A DNA stretch of 34,760 nucleotides, taken from contig WELB01000142.1 of NCBI GenBank assembly GCA_009602725.1, forward strand, positions 154,653-189,412, written 5' to 3'. The notes under the pieces were generated by a model, which had not been told where the DNA came from, ran no database searches, and was given only the letters and a program-made list of their open reading frames with translations. Of this stretch, positions 21,230 to 31,327 are shown in pieces. This DNA is from Spirogloea muscicola (taxonomy: Eukaryota; Streptophyta; Zygnematophyceae; Spirogloeales; Spirogloeaceae). How positions within the stretch are numbered: the first letter of the stretch is position 1; each line of letters begins with the position of its first letter. The position numbers were made by a program, and so were the translations under genes.

Positions 21230-22975
21230 CCCCGCGCCGGAGCTCGAGGCGGCGGCGGCGGCGGAGGCGGCGGCCGCGGCGGCGGCGGAGGCGGCGCCAA
21301 ACCCGTACTCGGCGGCCTTCTCGGCGGCCGCGGCGCTAGCCTTTGCCGAGTCCCTCGGCGGCTCCAACGTCATCCTCATCGCGTGAGCCGCCTCGGTCCC
21401 GACATCGGTCGACCCCCGCCATTAGTTAACCCTTCTTGGATAATCGGTTTGTTAGCTGCTGTTATATTTCTCGATTACGCAGGTAGTTAGCAACAGCTCT
21501 GGGCTCGGCTGTGTGGTCCCGATGGCACCCGGTTGATCCCGACTTAACGGTAAATGGAGACCGAAAGAGTTAGCAGAAGGGGGATTTGATCCCGACATAC
21601 AAACTCTGATTTCGTGGTCAATTAGACTCTTGAGCTGATAAGACTCTGCACCACCGATCGTGAGATGGTGGATTGGCTCTGTGGGCAGGCACTCGGCGGG
21701 GGCCCCGATCGCGGCGCAGGCGTACCTGCTCGACCCAGGCCGCTTTGCCGCCATGGTGCTGGTGGCGCCGGCCCTCACGGCGCCGCTCCGCCGGACCCAG
21801 TCCGAGGAGGAGCGCGACCGGCGCGCCTCGCAGAGCCCGAGCTTCGACTGGCGCAACCCACTTCGCTCCGCCGCCTTGGCAGTGGGCTGGCTGCTGGGCC
21901 GCGCGAGGGCCTTCTTCAGGGCCGTGGCGCGCGCGGTCAAGCGGCAGCTCCGCCGGCTCGCCGTCGCCTTCCTGGGCTCCCGCCCGGGCCTCGTCCTGGT
22001 TTGTACACTGCTGCTGGAACCTTTTGTTGTTCACTAAGACCTTAAGTGCATTACAGAGAGTGGTAAATAGACTTCAATGCTTCCTTTCTACAATTGCCTA
22101 CAGCATTCCTGCAGGAGCCGAGAGTATGCAGACTTGCACATGCATCTGTAGATAACAGCAATTCTCCTTATGATCAGGAGCATTTTAGCAGTCACTTGTC
22201 ATTTCTGCTACTTGACAATGCGTGGAAGCACGTTGCTGATGGCGCCAGGTGCGGATGGCAATGAACCGGTTCGGGCTGGCGGGCGTGCGCAACGCCTGGC
22301 ACGACCCTGCAGGCGTCGACCCAGACGTCATCGAGGGCTACACCAAGGTGCCTGGCAGTGCAGCGCACCCCGCTCCCCACAGATGTCACGCGCTCTGCGT
22401 GACAATTTCCAGGGTTTTGGACCTAGGGTGTAGGGTCCAGGGTTCACACTTTCACAAACTTGGTAATTGGACTACTGAAAGTCTCTGAAAGCAGGAAGCA
22501 TTGCTTAGCTTCTACAGAACCTCAGGCAAGAAGCAGGTTAGGCGCGCATCTCTTGGCATTCTTTAGCCAGCTCTTGAGCAATTGAGCAGAATTGCCATTG
22601 GCGGAGCCTCACGCTTGACCTGGGGCTGCTACCACTTGTAGCCGCTGCGGTGCCGTGACTGGGACACCGCGCTGATGGAGTACGTGTCCGCCAGCTTCAG
22701 TGGCTCCACCGACGCTGAGAAGCCCGTGCGGCAGCGCCTGCACGAGATCACCTGCCCAGGTGCTCAAAGTCTGCTGGACGCGCTGTGGCACTGTCCTGAG
22801 GTTGGGGTTAGCAGCTTTGATCGGACTCGTCCTCAGACATGGCTGCTGCAGCTGCATCCGCATGTACGATATTAACATTGAGCCCACAAACTGGTGGCAG
22901 TGTTGGTGCTGACGGGCGCGAGCGACCGCCTCGTGCCGGTGTGGAACTCGCGGCGCCTCGCGGAGGCTCTCCCGC
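21230..22975 (+). CDS. Alpha/beta hydrolase, partial at both ends
   Basis: Alpha/beta-hydrolase fold protein of the plant type annotated as alpha/beta-fold hydrolase or epoxide-hydrolase-like; the substrate is unknown. Exons: 21230-21382 (Ala-rich, then NPYSAAFSAAAALAF and SNVILIA), 21689-21998 (HSAGAPIAAQAYLLDPGRF), 22249-22347 (MNRFGLAGVRNAWHDP), 22642-22759 (DWDTALMEYVSASFSGS) and 22901-22975 (VLTGASDRLVPVWNS). All internal phases agree. The nucleophile serine sits in AHSAG; the usual first glycine of the elbow is alanine. The acid is probably the Asp of GASDRLVP. The catalytic His should follow but lies in the N gap. The N-terminal part with the oxyanion HGF motif is absent: upstream DNA is the antisense Maf gene. 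GC content is much higher in the exons than in the introns. Confidence 0.85.
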
Positions 22976-23464
22976 NNNNNNNNNNNNNNNNNNNNNNNNN
23001 NNNNNNNNNNNNNNNNNNNNNNNNNNNNNNNNNNNNNNNNNNNNNNNNNNNNNNNNNNNNNNNNNNNNNNNNNNNNNNNNNNNNNNNNNNNNNNNNNNNN
23101 NNNNNNNNNNNNNNNNNNNNNNNNNNNNNNNNNNNNNNNNNNNNNNNNNNNNNNNNNNNNNNNNNNNNNNNNNNNNNNNNNNNNNNNNNNNNNNNNNNNN
23201 NNNNNNNNNNNNNNNNNNNNNNNNNNNNNNNNNNNNNNNNNNNNNNNNNNNNNNNNNNNNNNNNNNNNNNNNNNNNNNNNNNNNNNNNNNNNNNNNNNNN
23301 NNNNNNNNNNNNNNNNNNNNNNNNNNNNNNNNNNNNNNNNNNNNNNNNNNNNNNNNNNNNNNNNNNNNNNNNNNNNNNNNNNNNNNNNNNNNNNNNNNNN
23401 NNNNNNNNNNNNNNNNNNNNNNNNNNNNNNNNNNNNNNNNNNNNNNNNNNNNNNNNNNNNNNNN
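22976..23464. other. Assembly gap (489 N)
   Basis: A run of 489 N interrupts the hydrolase gene just after the strand that carries its acid residue. The gap probably hides the final exon or exons with the catalytic histidine. The flank on the left is very GC-rich, a common reason for such gaps. Confidence 0.99.
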
Positions 23465-23778
23465 TGGAGGGGCTCCTGCATGCTCCAATGAGCAGCTTGG
23501 CTCACCACAGTGCTGCAACTCTGTTGAGCCCTGCGGTTTCTGGCATTGCAAAATCATGCACTTGAACTCCTTCCAGAAAATATTTGGACTCTAACAGCGA
23601 CACTTGTGGTTGGTGTCTTGCCAGATGCATTGCTCCTTCACAAAAGACACCGCGCTTCTGTCTCTGCAGGTCGCCAATGCAAGGCTGCCTTGGCTGTCTT
23701 AGTCTTCATGCTCCACTGCATCAAAGCATCCGCAATGCACTGCCCTTCACCAAATGCCAGGCCTCCCAACCACCCCTG
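23465..23778. other. Short intergenic stretch after the gap
   Basis: About 310 bases between the gap and the PP2C stop codon. It should contain the 3' ends of the hydrolase (+) and PP2C (-) transcripts. I found no hydrolase C-terminal motif (GHLP-type His loop) and no other gene here. Confidence 0.6.
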
Positions 23779-26482
23779 CTACGCACCCTCATCCGCCATC
23801 TCAAGACTGTTGGAGCGCTTGTGTGTGAAGCCGATGACCATGCAGGTGATGTCGTCAACGTAGCTGCCGCGATCTGTGCCTAGCCAACGTGAGCGGGCTG
23901 TCATCATGAGTTTTTTGCACCCTGCCTCTGTGGTTGGAGAGGAGGCTACAATAGACACGGCATCTGAGTTGGATACCCATTCCCAGACTCCGTCGCTTGC
24001 CAATATCACAAAGCGGTCCTCAGAACTAAGCTCATACTTCATAATCTGTTGAAAACCACGAACATCTAAGAGTGAGAAAGAGGCCCAATAACAAGCGTCA
24101 GCTCTGAAGATGAGGAGTGCTTCATTGTTCCTCAAGCTCCAGCCTGCAGGAGGAAGCTTTACCAATATAGCATGCCGACGGAACTTGGTGACTGGATTTG
24201 ATGAGTGTGCAGTGACGATTAAGCACGAAGAGACTTAGTGCTGACAGATTGACTTCAAACCTCAGCTTCGGTGGTCACGCCAACAGTGTGAGCCAGTGTG
24301 TCTCCCATGCTGCGACTCATAGCCAGCCCAAGGACTTGAGCATTCTTCAACCAAACACGAGGGGGCCCGATTGCAACGCCGTAGTTGTCCATGAGCCTAT
24401 GTCAAACACGCAGGTGCAGATGTTGCTGGTGTCACCTTCAAGATGAGATTGTAATGAACTGGCCACATAAATAGACAGCAGGATAAAAAGTCACTGCCTC
24501 CGCGAGAATATGCTAGAGCCACATACACACCTGTCTACCCGGCCAAAATTGTCAAGAATGCGTTGCTTCTCTGCTGGAAGATCAGGCTTATGATCTTGTG
24601 TCAGCTCCACAGCAATGCAGTCTCCTGTGATGCCAGGAGCTTGCACATCAGGGCCCACAGTCATGCTGTTTACGATGCAAGCCATTACTTATCATAGCTC
24701 ACACAGGTCTCGTCTCCTCGAATGAAGAAGCAGACGGCTGAGTTGCAATGCAGAGGTGTCTGCTCTTAGCAGGATACGTTCCACAAAATCAATGGCTCGG
24801 CTTGACTTATGTGGATATCCTTCATCAGATTTCCAGTATGCCACACACAAGAAGGTCCTGGAGTATTTACCACTTGGATCTGTCCTTCCAAGAACTGCTC
24901 TCGAGTCGCCGAGCCAAGCAACTGTTAGTTGCCGTCCATAAATTTGAGCCATGACAACCGTTGTGCCACTGACAGAGCAATCAACTGGCAACGCACAACA
25001 CAGGTGTATTTAGTCATACTTTCTCCATCAGAGAGTCGAAGGTCCACAGCAGATTATAGCAAGAGTTGAACAAGCAATGGGAGTAGGCAAGGTGTGGAAC
25101 GATGACAGAAATATCGAGAAGTAACACAAATGCGAAATGGCTCATTGCCCTAGGACACTGGACCTTTGAGCACCTTGATCTTCCAGCATCTTGTCAACGG
25201 CAAGAAAACTTTCTCGAAAACTCTCGCCGGCATTTACTAGGAGCTTTCCACCGCTCATCAAAGAGAGGGGCAACTCTGACTGCAGTGTGACAAGGAAGCA
25301 ATGTCATCACAGTATTGTGCCAGCAAGGATAGGTCACATGAGCTGCTGATAAGGACTTACTGAGCATTCTGGCACAGGAAAGTTTTAGACTTTCACCTTC
25401 ACATATTTGGCAACTTGGTGTCCATTTGGTCCATGACCATCAAATACGCCAAATAAGAGACATCTGGAGGAGCAAATTGCCCATTCTTGCATCAAGACGA
25501 CCTCCATCAAGGTGCGAAGTCATACCGACAAGGTTCACATTGACTACTGCAAGGAGCTGAGCTCAAGCTACCTTCGATCCAGACTGCGCATGAAACAGTA
25601 TGCGTCTTGATTCGGCTTCTTTTGCCCATTTCTTTGACCAGCCCAGGATTGACAGGCGACACGGCAGCTGATAGGCTCCTCAGCAACCTCACTTGCAGTC
25701 TACAAGAAACATGGAAAATGATTTAGTTGAGCAGCCGGCTCTGCAATATGTCCTGACATATCTGTGCTACACCTTATGAACAGCAACAAGAGGGCTTTCA
25801 AAGACAGAAGAGCATGCATATCCCAAGAAGTCCAGTAAATGCTGTATATAGCAAGCTTACCGCTGCTTGAGGACGCCCACTTGTCTTGGACTGCGAGCAG
25901 CTGGAAGCAGGTGCATGTCCAGCAACTGCCTCTGTTCTTACAGCTACCTGACCTGTGACTCTCTTGAGGTGCTCTGCCATCACTTCCGCAGAGCTAGGAG
26001 CTCTACGAAGGCTTGGGCTTTTCTCAAAAGCGGAGCTCTCTCCAAAAACCGGCGCTGTTTCACGGGGTGACAATCTCAACTCCCGCACCACTTGGTCGCC
26101 ATCCAGGATAGGTTTCTTGCCCTGTTGGCAGGGCGGATAGATAACACAGGTATGAGCTCAGGAAACAGCCCTTGTATCTACCCTGTATGCCCTGCAAACG
26201 CCATCATCTCAATATGATGACATAAGATGCAAACAAAGAGCATCATACAAGGCTACAATCCAACGTGCTTACCTGGAGCATGTCAAAGCTGTGGGTACTC
26301 AAGCTCTTGCTTCGCATTTTTTGCGAACGTGATGGCGAGATAGATTGAGGCATGCTCAGGGGCGGTGGCTTTCCACTCTTGGGCCCCTGTGGCATGGTAC
26401 AGGGAGTAGTGGGGGCAAATACAGGTGTCATATGAGGCTTCTGAGTTGGACTCTGGGGAGGTGACCTGGGGCTTGAAGGCAT
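23779..26482 (-). CDS. PP2C-family protein serine/threonine phosphatase
   Basis: Complete metal-dependent PPM/PP2C phosphatase of 460 aa. Minus-strand exons in coding order: 26482-26273, 26121-25861, 25699-25572, 25463-25397, 25279-25174, 24984-24871, 24624-24531, 24396-24261 and 24045-23779; every junction is in phase. The first 150 residues are Ser/Pro-rich and probably disordered or regulatory. The catalytic core then runs in family order: GQKKPNQDAYC, LFGVFDGHGPNGHQVAKYVK, SGTTVVMA, AWLGDSRAVLGR, LTQDHKPDLP, GPPRVWLKNAQV, GLAMSRSMGD, ILASDGVWEWVSN and GSYVDDITCMVIGF. All the metal-binding aspartates are present (NQD, DGH, SDG, VDD), so it should be active. The start is the first ATG in the Pro-rich frame. 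The subclass resembles protist/plant PP2Cs with a GPPRVWLK loop; I see no kinase-interaction or membrane segment. The substrate is unknown. Confidence 0.95.
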
Positions 26483-27941
26483 ACAAAGTCCAGATTCCTG
26501 CCAGCTCAAGCACAACTCAGTGTCTTCATTGCATGGCTTGGCGCCTCTGCAACTACTATATATACCATTCCCCTACTTGTGGCCACCTCAGAGAACCACA
26601 CAAACTTATGCTGTTACCTATTACCTGGTGACTGAACAGGATTCAATCCACGACAACAAGCTCTTTCTGTGCACTTCTGTGGGCATCAAATATGCAACTT
26701 CGCCTGTCTCGTACACGTCAAGTGACTGCAATTCCCCTCTAGACTTGAGGACTCTGATATCGATCCAGAGCGCCATGCCAAGAGGACACGACCTTAGATC
26801 ATCCGATGTACGACCTGCAACTTCCACTGGATACCGATCTTGGAACATCAGACGGCCAGTGCTCTCAATATTTGCTCAGGTGCGTAACCAACCTTGGCAA
26901 GGAAAGCCGTTGTGGAGGGTCCGTGATGCAAAGACGGCTTGGTCGGAGGGTCCGTCAGTGTCCGGAGGAGGGCCGGGGGGCTGGACTTGCACGACTGAAG
27001 TTGGCCCTCGACGGCAGTCGTCGAGGCCGCCAGCTTCATGGCGAGCATGTCGAGAAGGTCGGCGCCGGGGGGGCAGCGGCCGGGCGACGCGCCACCGCCG
27101 AGCCGGACGGGCAGGGACGACGAGCGGGAGAGCGACGAGGACGGCTGCCGCCGCTGCCTCCGGCGGCGCTAGCATGTCTGCGTGGCGCCGCGCCCGGCGG
27201 CGGTTCGCGGGGACCAGCGGCTCGCGGTGGCGGCGGTGGCGGCGGCCATGGGGGGGCCGACCGGTCGCGGCGGAAAGAAATTGCCAACCTCCAAGGGACC
27301 CCCTCCTCCTGGCCGGCCTCCACGTGCTGACAGCGGCACGTGGCGGGGCGCGGGCCCAAGACGGTGGCCCCCGCGGCCCGACGTTCGCCCTCTTGGCCAT
27401 GGTGTCCGCCTCTCCCCCCACAGCATTTTGTCGCCATTCTGTTTGTATTTCGTGCTGTTTTTTGGTCATCTATTGTATTTCGTATTGTTTTGCTAGTTGT
27501 TGCCTAGAAAGTTCTTCTCCAACAGCGGCTGCCATTGGCCGTTGCTAGAGGCTTCTCTCGTACTTTGTTCCTTCTTTTCTGGGCTGGCTTTCCCAGCCCC
27601 TATCCTCTGTTCGGTCTCGGCGGAGTGCCTCTTTCCCTGCAGCGAGCTACTCAGACCTGATATTGCTCACTCGTGGGTACTGAGCTTCCCTCTGCATCGT
27701 TTCTGTGTTCTGCAGTGTTTTGTAGTGTAGTCCTTTCTCCGGCTCCTCTTTCTTTGGCTTTGGACATTGTCCATTCTTTTTTGGGCTGGCTTTGCCAGCC
27801 CTGTCTCTATGGGCGCGCACTTCTCTTCTCTATGGGCGCGCACTTCTTCTGTTGGCCAGGCTTGCACGGCGCGCTGTGTCCCGCAGGCGCGGTGAGCCGG
27901 CTGACTTCAACGCCGCTGGCTTGTGGGCTCAGGTATATCGT
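26483..27941. other. PP2C upstream region and GC-rich unassigned stretch
   Basis: The part next to 26482 should hold the PP2C promoter. From about 27040 to 27410 the DNA is very GC-rich and open in several frames on both strands, as expected from composition alone. One modest candidate is an ATG frame at 27038-27172 (+, 44 aa, MASMSRRSAPGGQRPGD then an Asp/Glu/Arg stretch), which I cannot assign. T-rich sequence follows, then the first two copies of the GGGCTGG hairpin motif (27581, 27783). Confidence 0.45.
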
Positions 27942-28088
27942 ATGCGCTTGTCCGTCTCCCTCCAGCGGTCCATGGCCCTCGCCTTGCATCTGCGTGCTGG
28001 CCGTGCTCTCGCTGCGGCCTCCGGCTTTCGTCAGGGGGATAGTTTTCCGGCAGCTAGTCTGCCGGATGTGAGGCTCCTCACTCGTTAA
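27942..28088 (+). pseudogene. Conserved-tail repeat family, copy A
   Basis: The frame reads MRLSVSLQRSMALALHLRA, then GRALAAASGFRQGDSFPAAS and finally LLTR before TAA. It matches copy B (30915) over 25 codons with 14 synonymous changes and 3 replacements. The related copy D reads CGT AGC TAC TGA where this copy reads CGT TAA TAC TGA, so copy A appears to stop two codons early. The product is unknown. The copy is followed by a 3' module shared with copy D, including a GGGCTGG hairpin. Confidence 0.6.
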
Positions 28089-28665
28089 TACTGAGTGGTC
28101 CAGCCTCCCCCGTTCTGCCATAGCCTCTTCAGGCCCCTTAGTCGCTGCTTAGTCGTAGTTTGGCCCCTTCGAACCTTGTCAATTCTTTTCGGGCTGGCTT
28201 CTCACAGCCCTTGCCCCCATTGGGAGAGCCACTTCTTCTATCCTCAATGGGCGAGCCCTTTCTTCAGACCTTGTCCATTCTTTTGGGCTGGCCTCTCCCA
28301 GCCACCAGTTAATCTGGCCGCGCTTGCTCTTTCTTCTCTCTTGGGCCTCGGCATCCGCTTTCGGGGGTTCCTTCCCTGTTCGACCTCGTCCGTTCTGACA
28401 TAGCATCTTCAGGCCTCTTCGTAGCTGCTTAGCGAGAAGTGGCACTCCCAATGGGGGCAAGGGCTGTGGAAAGCCAGCCCGAAAAAGAATTGACAAAGGT
28501 TCGAAGGGGCCAAATGACGGAGGGGCCTTAAAAAACGCTAAGCAGCTACGAAGGGACCTGAAGATGCTATGCCAGAACGGGGGAGGATGGACCACTCAGT
28601 AGCTACGAGTGAGTAGCCTCAAATCCGACAGACTAGCTGCCGGGAAACTATCCCCCCTGCCGCTT
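28025..28665. repeat. Large imperfect inverted repeat (about 200-base arms)
   Basis: The left arm (about 28025-28240) and the right arm (about 28440-28665) are reverse complements with scattered differences. Shared landmarks in order are: GATAGTTTCCCGGCAGCTAG, the LLTR coding end, GAGTGGTCC, CCCCCGTTCTG, CATAGC/TCTTCAGG, GCTGCTTAG, TGGCCCCTTCGAACCTT, GGGCTGGCTT and CCCCCATTGGGAG. The spacer of about 200 bases holds one more hairpin copy (28285). A third, direct partial copy of the 3' module follows at about 28675-28770. This looks like two members of one element family inserted tail to tail. Confidence 0.85.
28596..28665 (-). pseudogene. Conserved-tail repeat family, copy D (fragment)
   Basis: On the minus strand the tail reads GDSFPAASLSDLRLLTRSY then TGA, nearly the same as the end of copy A. 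The upstream part of the frame is not preserved beyond about 28665. It points at copy A, and their downstream modules form a large inverted repeat. The function is unknown; it looks like the truncated end of a repeated gene or mobile element. Confidence 0.6.
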
Positions 28666-28969
28666 AGCGCGTTAGGCCCCTCCGTCATTTGGCCCCTTCG
28701 AACCTTGGTCATTCTTTTCGGGCTGGCTTTTCACAGCCCTTGCCCCCATTAGGAGAGCCACTTCTTCTTGAGCAGTAGCGTGTCGTGCCATATGGTGTCG
28801 ATTGCTAGGGAATTTTGGTAGGGCAGATTTGGAAATAATTGAGGTGACACGTCAGAGCCCACGTGGTTGGCAACGTCTGCATTATGAAAGAAAACGAAAA
28901 GGCGAGAAATGAAGGTATATGGTGAATTAGAATCACCACGATAGAATAATCTGAATAACTGGAGCTTGT

Positions 28970-30215
28970 GATGGATGGGTTGCTGATTACCCTTCCCCCA
29001 ACTATGAGTCCTGTCCAGGCCGAAAGAGTTGGGTCAGCATCCACACAAGTATTGCAGAACCAATGATCGGGAGGTATGCTTGGGAGTGGTGGCGTAAGGC
29101 AATGAAGATGCCACCGTGTGTTGCAAGCAGAACACAACAGCATTGTTGCTGATTGGTCTTCCCGATGACAGACTTCACATGATGAATGTGCTGAGATCCA
29201 TTGTCTAGTAGGATCGATGGTGCGGTCAATATTCGTAAGATGACAGGGCGTAATATTTTGAATGTGATCTTGAATCTCCCTGCCACACGAGCCTTGCAAG
29301 CGGACGATGCCAGAAGAATTCTTGCCAACAACCTTGTATATAAAGGGACCTGTGGAAGCATCCAGTGCATCTTAAGGTTCACCCTGAGATAGACAATCTT
29401 GACAGAAATTGTCGGTTGTTGGGGTTGATTAGACCACTGCGAATAGTAGCATAACGCTGCGTGTCGCGATGTTGAGCGATACGCAGTTATCTAAAGCAGT
29501 AGGCATATGTCGTTTGATTAAGTTGCCCCATTCAGAGCAAACTTTGAGCCACATGTTTGGATCATCGAGATTGACTATCGCTGTGGACACAGGACCAAGA
29601 CTAACAGGAATCAGGGGATGACGTCCATAGAGAAGAAATTACGGACTATAAGCTGATAGAGAGGTCTGTTTGGACATCCTGTAAGCCATTAGAAGCCATG
29701 GTAAAAATCTGTCCCACCTATCCGTACCTTTCCGGAGAGCATATTTGGTTAGGCCATGTGTGATCGTTTGGACCATACGTTCCGCTGAAGCATCAGCTTG
29801 TGGATGATCACGTGAGGAAAGACGATGGTCAATAAACGTTTGGTCTAAAGACGTTGGAAGTCGCTTTAAAATTCAGTTCCTTGGTTGGTGAGCACTTCGG
29901 CGCAAGCCCCGAATCGTGACAAAACTTGTTTCAAGAAAGCTTCCTTGACATGTATGCTGGATTTGTTAGGAATGATGACCACTTCCACCCATTTGGAGAA
30001 GTGCTCAATCATGATAAGTATGTAAGGTCGTTCCTTACCCCTTTTTATAGGTCCAGCTGAGTCTAAACTCCACCGATAGAACAGTCCTTGGATGGGCAGA
30101 GGGTGAAGTTGAGGTGACCTCAACGGAAATGTGTTACGAAGTTTATCACATTCTTCGTTTTACTCGGTCCAGTAAACAAGGTGGATGGAATACACCAAGC
30201 AGTCAACAGCAGTGC
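28970..30215 (-). mobile_element. Decayed Ty3-type retroelement: integrase core plus PHD finger
   Basis: Minus-strand fragments, in order, give a weak zinc-region remnant, an integrase catalytic core (WSLDSAGPI at about 30060; YILIMIEHFSKWVEVV; VLTNQGTEF ending at 29869), the downstream core with the catalytic Glu (ASAERMVQTI), a linker, and a PHD finger at 29179-29045 (CEVC, CSAC, WHLHC, WFCNTC). Stops and frame changes, for example right after the GTEF motif and at 29639-29641, show it is dead. The second catalytic Asp is Asn (TNQG). I found no reverse transcriptase, gag or long terminal repeats, so it is a truncated 3' part. A PHD finger after the integrase could steer insertion toward marked nucleosomes (inference). 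Confidence 0.85.
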
Positions 30216-30324
30216 AATGAACTAGATCCGAAATTGAAAAATGACCACGTAGGGTCTCGGGCACTGTAATCAATCGTCTCAGTGCCAGGTAACCAAATGT
30301 GTCAAGTGCCTGTAACAATGTTCA

Positions 30325-30379
30325 CCCTATTCGGGACTTTACGTCACAGTATCTCTACGCGCCCTACTCGGGACTTTGC
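30325..30379. repeat. Short direct repeat CCCTAnTCGGGACTTT
   Basis: CCCTATTCGGGACTTTAC at 30325 recurs as CCCTACTCGGGACTTTGC at 30362, a 37-base spacing. It lies just upstream of the retroelement fragment and may be part of a decayed repeat; no function can be read. Confidence 0.6.
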
Positions 30380-30914
30380 TTGGTACTTGCAAGGATGCAC
30401 ACAATGCAACTTCTGTAGATGATACAGTTGAACAATGCGGACTGAACGATTTCGAAGACAATGTTCAGTGCGTCAGGTTGAGCAAAACAAGCCTGCCTTG
30501 CCAATGCACCGGTTCACGCACCGGTTGACAGAGTTCTCCGGTAGAAGGCTCCTCAAGCAGCAGATCCAAACCTTCACGCCTACCCGTGCCTTCTTGGCAC
30601 GGCCAACGCACACTCGATGCCCGCTGATCTTTCAGCGGTGGTGGCGGTGGCAGCAGCAGCGACAACGACTGGAGCGACGACGACAGCGGCGGCGGCGGCG
30701 GTGGAGAATGGGCTCAGGGAAGGAGACTGGACCGAGTAGAACTGCTCGGTCCCAGCCCTCCGCTCGCTTATGTCGGTCAGAAAGAACGGCATTGTTTTTG
30801 GAGCAGCCGCTTTGGCCTATTTGGCTCCACCCTCCACCTTCAACCCCAAGGCCACTTTAGCCCTGAGACCGCTGTTGCTGCTCTTTCCCTCCACCCCTCC
30901 ACCTTCGTTTGTCT

Positions 30915-31055
30915 ATGTCGCTACAGCGTTCCCAAGCGCTTGCTTTGCATCGCCGCGCTGGTCGTGCCCTTGCAGCAGCCTCTGGCTTGCGCAGCGGGGT
31001 TGCTCTTCCCCCCCTCAGCTCATCTGACTTCCTACTGCTGACACGGGGTTACTAA
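30915..31055 (+). CDS. Conserved-tail repeat family, copy B (intact 46-aa frame)
   Basis: An ATG-to-TAA frame of 46 aa: MSLQRSQALALHRRAGRALA, then AASGLRSGVALPP, then SSSDFLLLTRGY and stop. The residues align with copies A, C and D, and the differences from copy A are mostly at third codon positions, so selection has acted on the protein in this frame. It is Ala/Arg/Leu-rich, predicted as one basic amphipathic helix plus a tail, with no signal peptide. It may be a whole small protein or the last exon of a longer one. Upstream is a Gly/Asp-rich GC stretch (30640-30720); a hairpin copy follows at 31109. I do not recognise the family. Confidence 0.5.
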   Translation: MSLQRSQALALHRRAGRALAAASGLRSGVALPPLSSSDFLLLTRGY

Positions 31056-31327
31056 GAGCGCCCTGGCTGTCTAGCCTGTGGCTCCGTCATGAACACCTGT
31101 ATGCATCTGGCTGGCTTTCACAGCCGCTCTTTTAATATCAGCAGCCGTTTCCTACCCCCAATCCCCAAGGCCAGTGTAGCCTGGGATTGCTATTCCCTCA
31201 CCCTTTTCACCTTTACCCGCCGCTAGCCTGGCCAATTTCGTGTATTTGAAACAAACGAAGGCCAAATAGCCAAGTACAATGGCAAGCACATCTTAAGACC
31301 TTCATAACCTAAAATAGATTGACCCGC

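Noticed and set aside
21573-21649. tRNA-like 77-base segment on the minus strand in a hydrolase intron
   Set aside because: It has a near B-box (GGATCAAATCC) and a 6-bp closing stem, but the T stem pairs at only about three positions and no clean anticodon arm forms. It may be a worn tRNA-derived repeat; I do not call a tRNA.
20985-22445. Telomere-like GGTTCAGG/AGGGTTTTGG stretches near 21.0 and 22.4 kb
   Set aside because: The units are irregular and short, without a consistent TTTAGGG array, so interstitial telomere sequence is not supported.
22894-23565. Frames that run through the N gap
   Set aside because: They are artefacts of translating N as X. Only the part before 22976 is real hydrolase sequence.
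26520-27548. Plus frame of 342 codons upstream of PP2C
   Set aside because: Its first part has no domain or codon pattern of a gene and its second part is an Arg/Gly/Ala run in GC-rich DNA where all frames are open. No splice sites or homology support it.
27581-28770. CRISPR-like array from the recurrent hairpin motif
   Set aside because: Spacing is irregular, orientation is mixed and the host is eukaryotic. The copies belong to dispersed elements.
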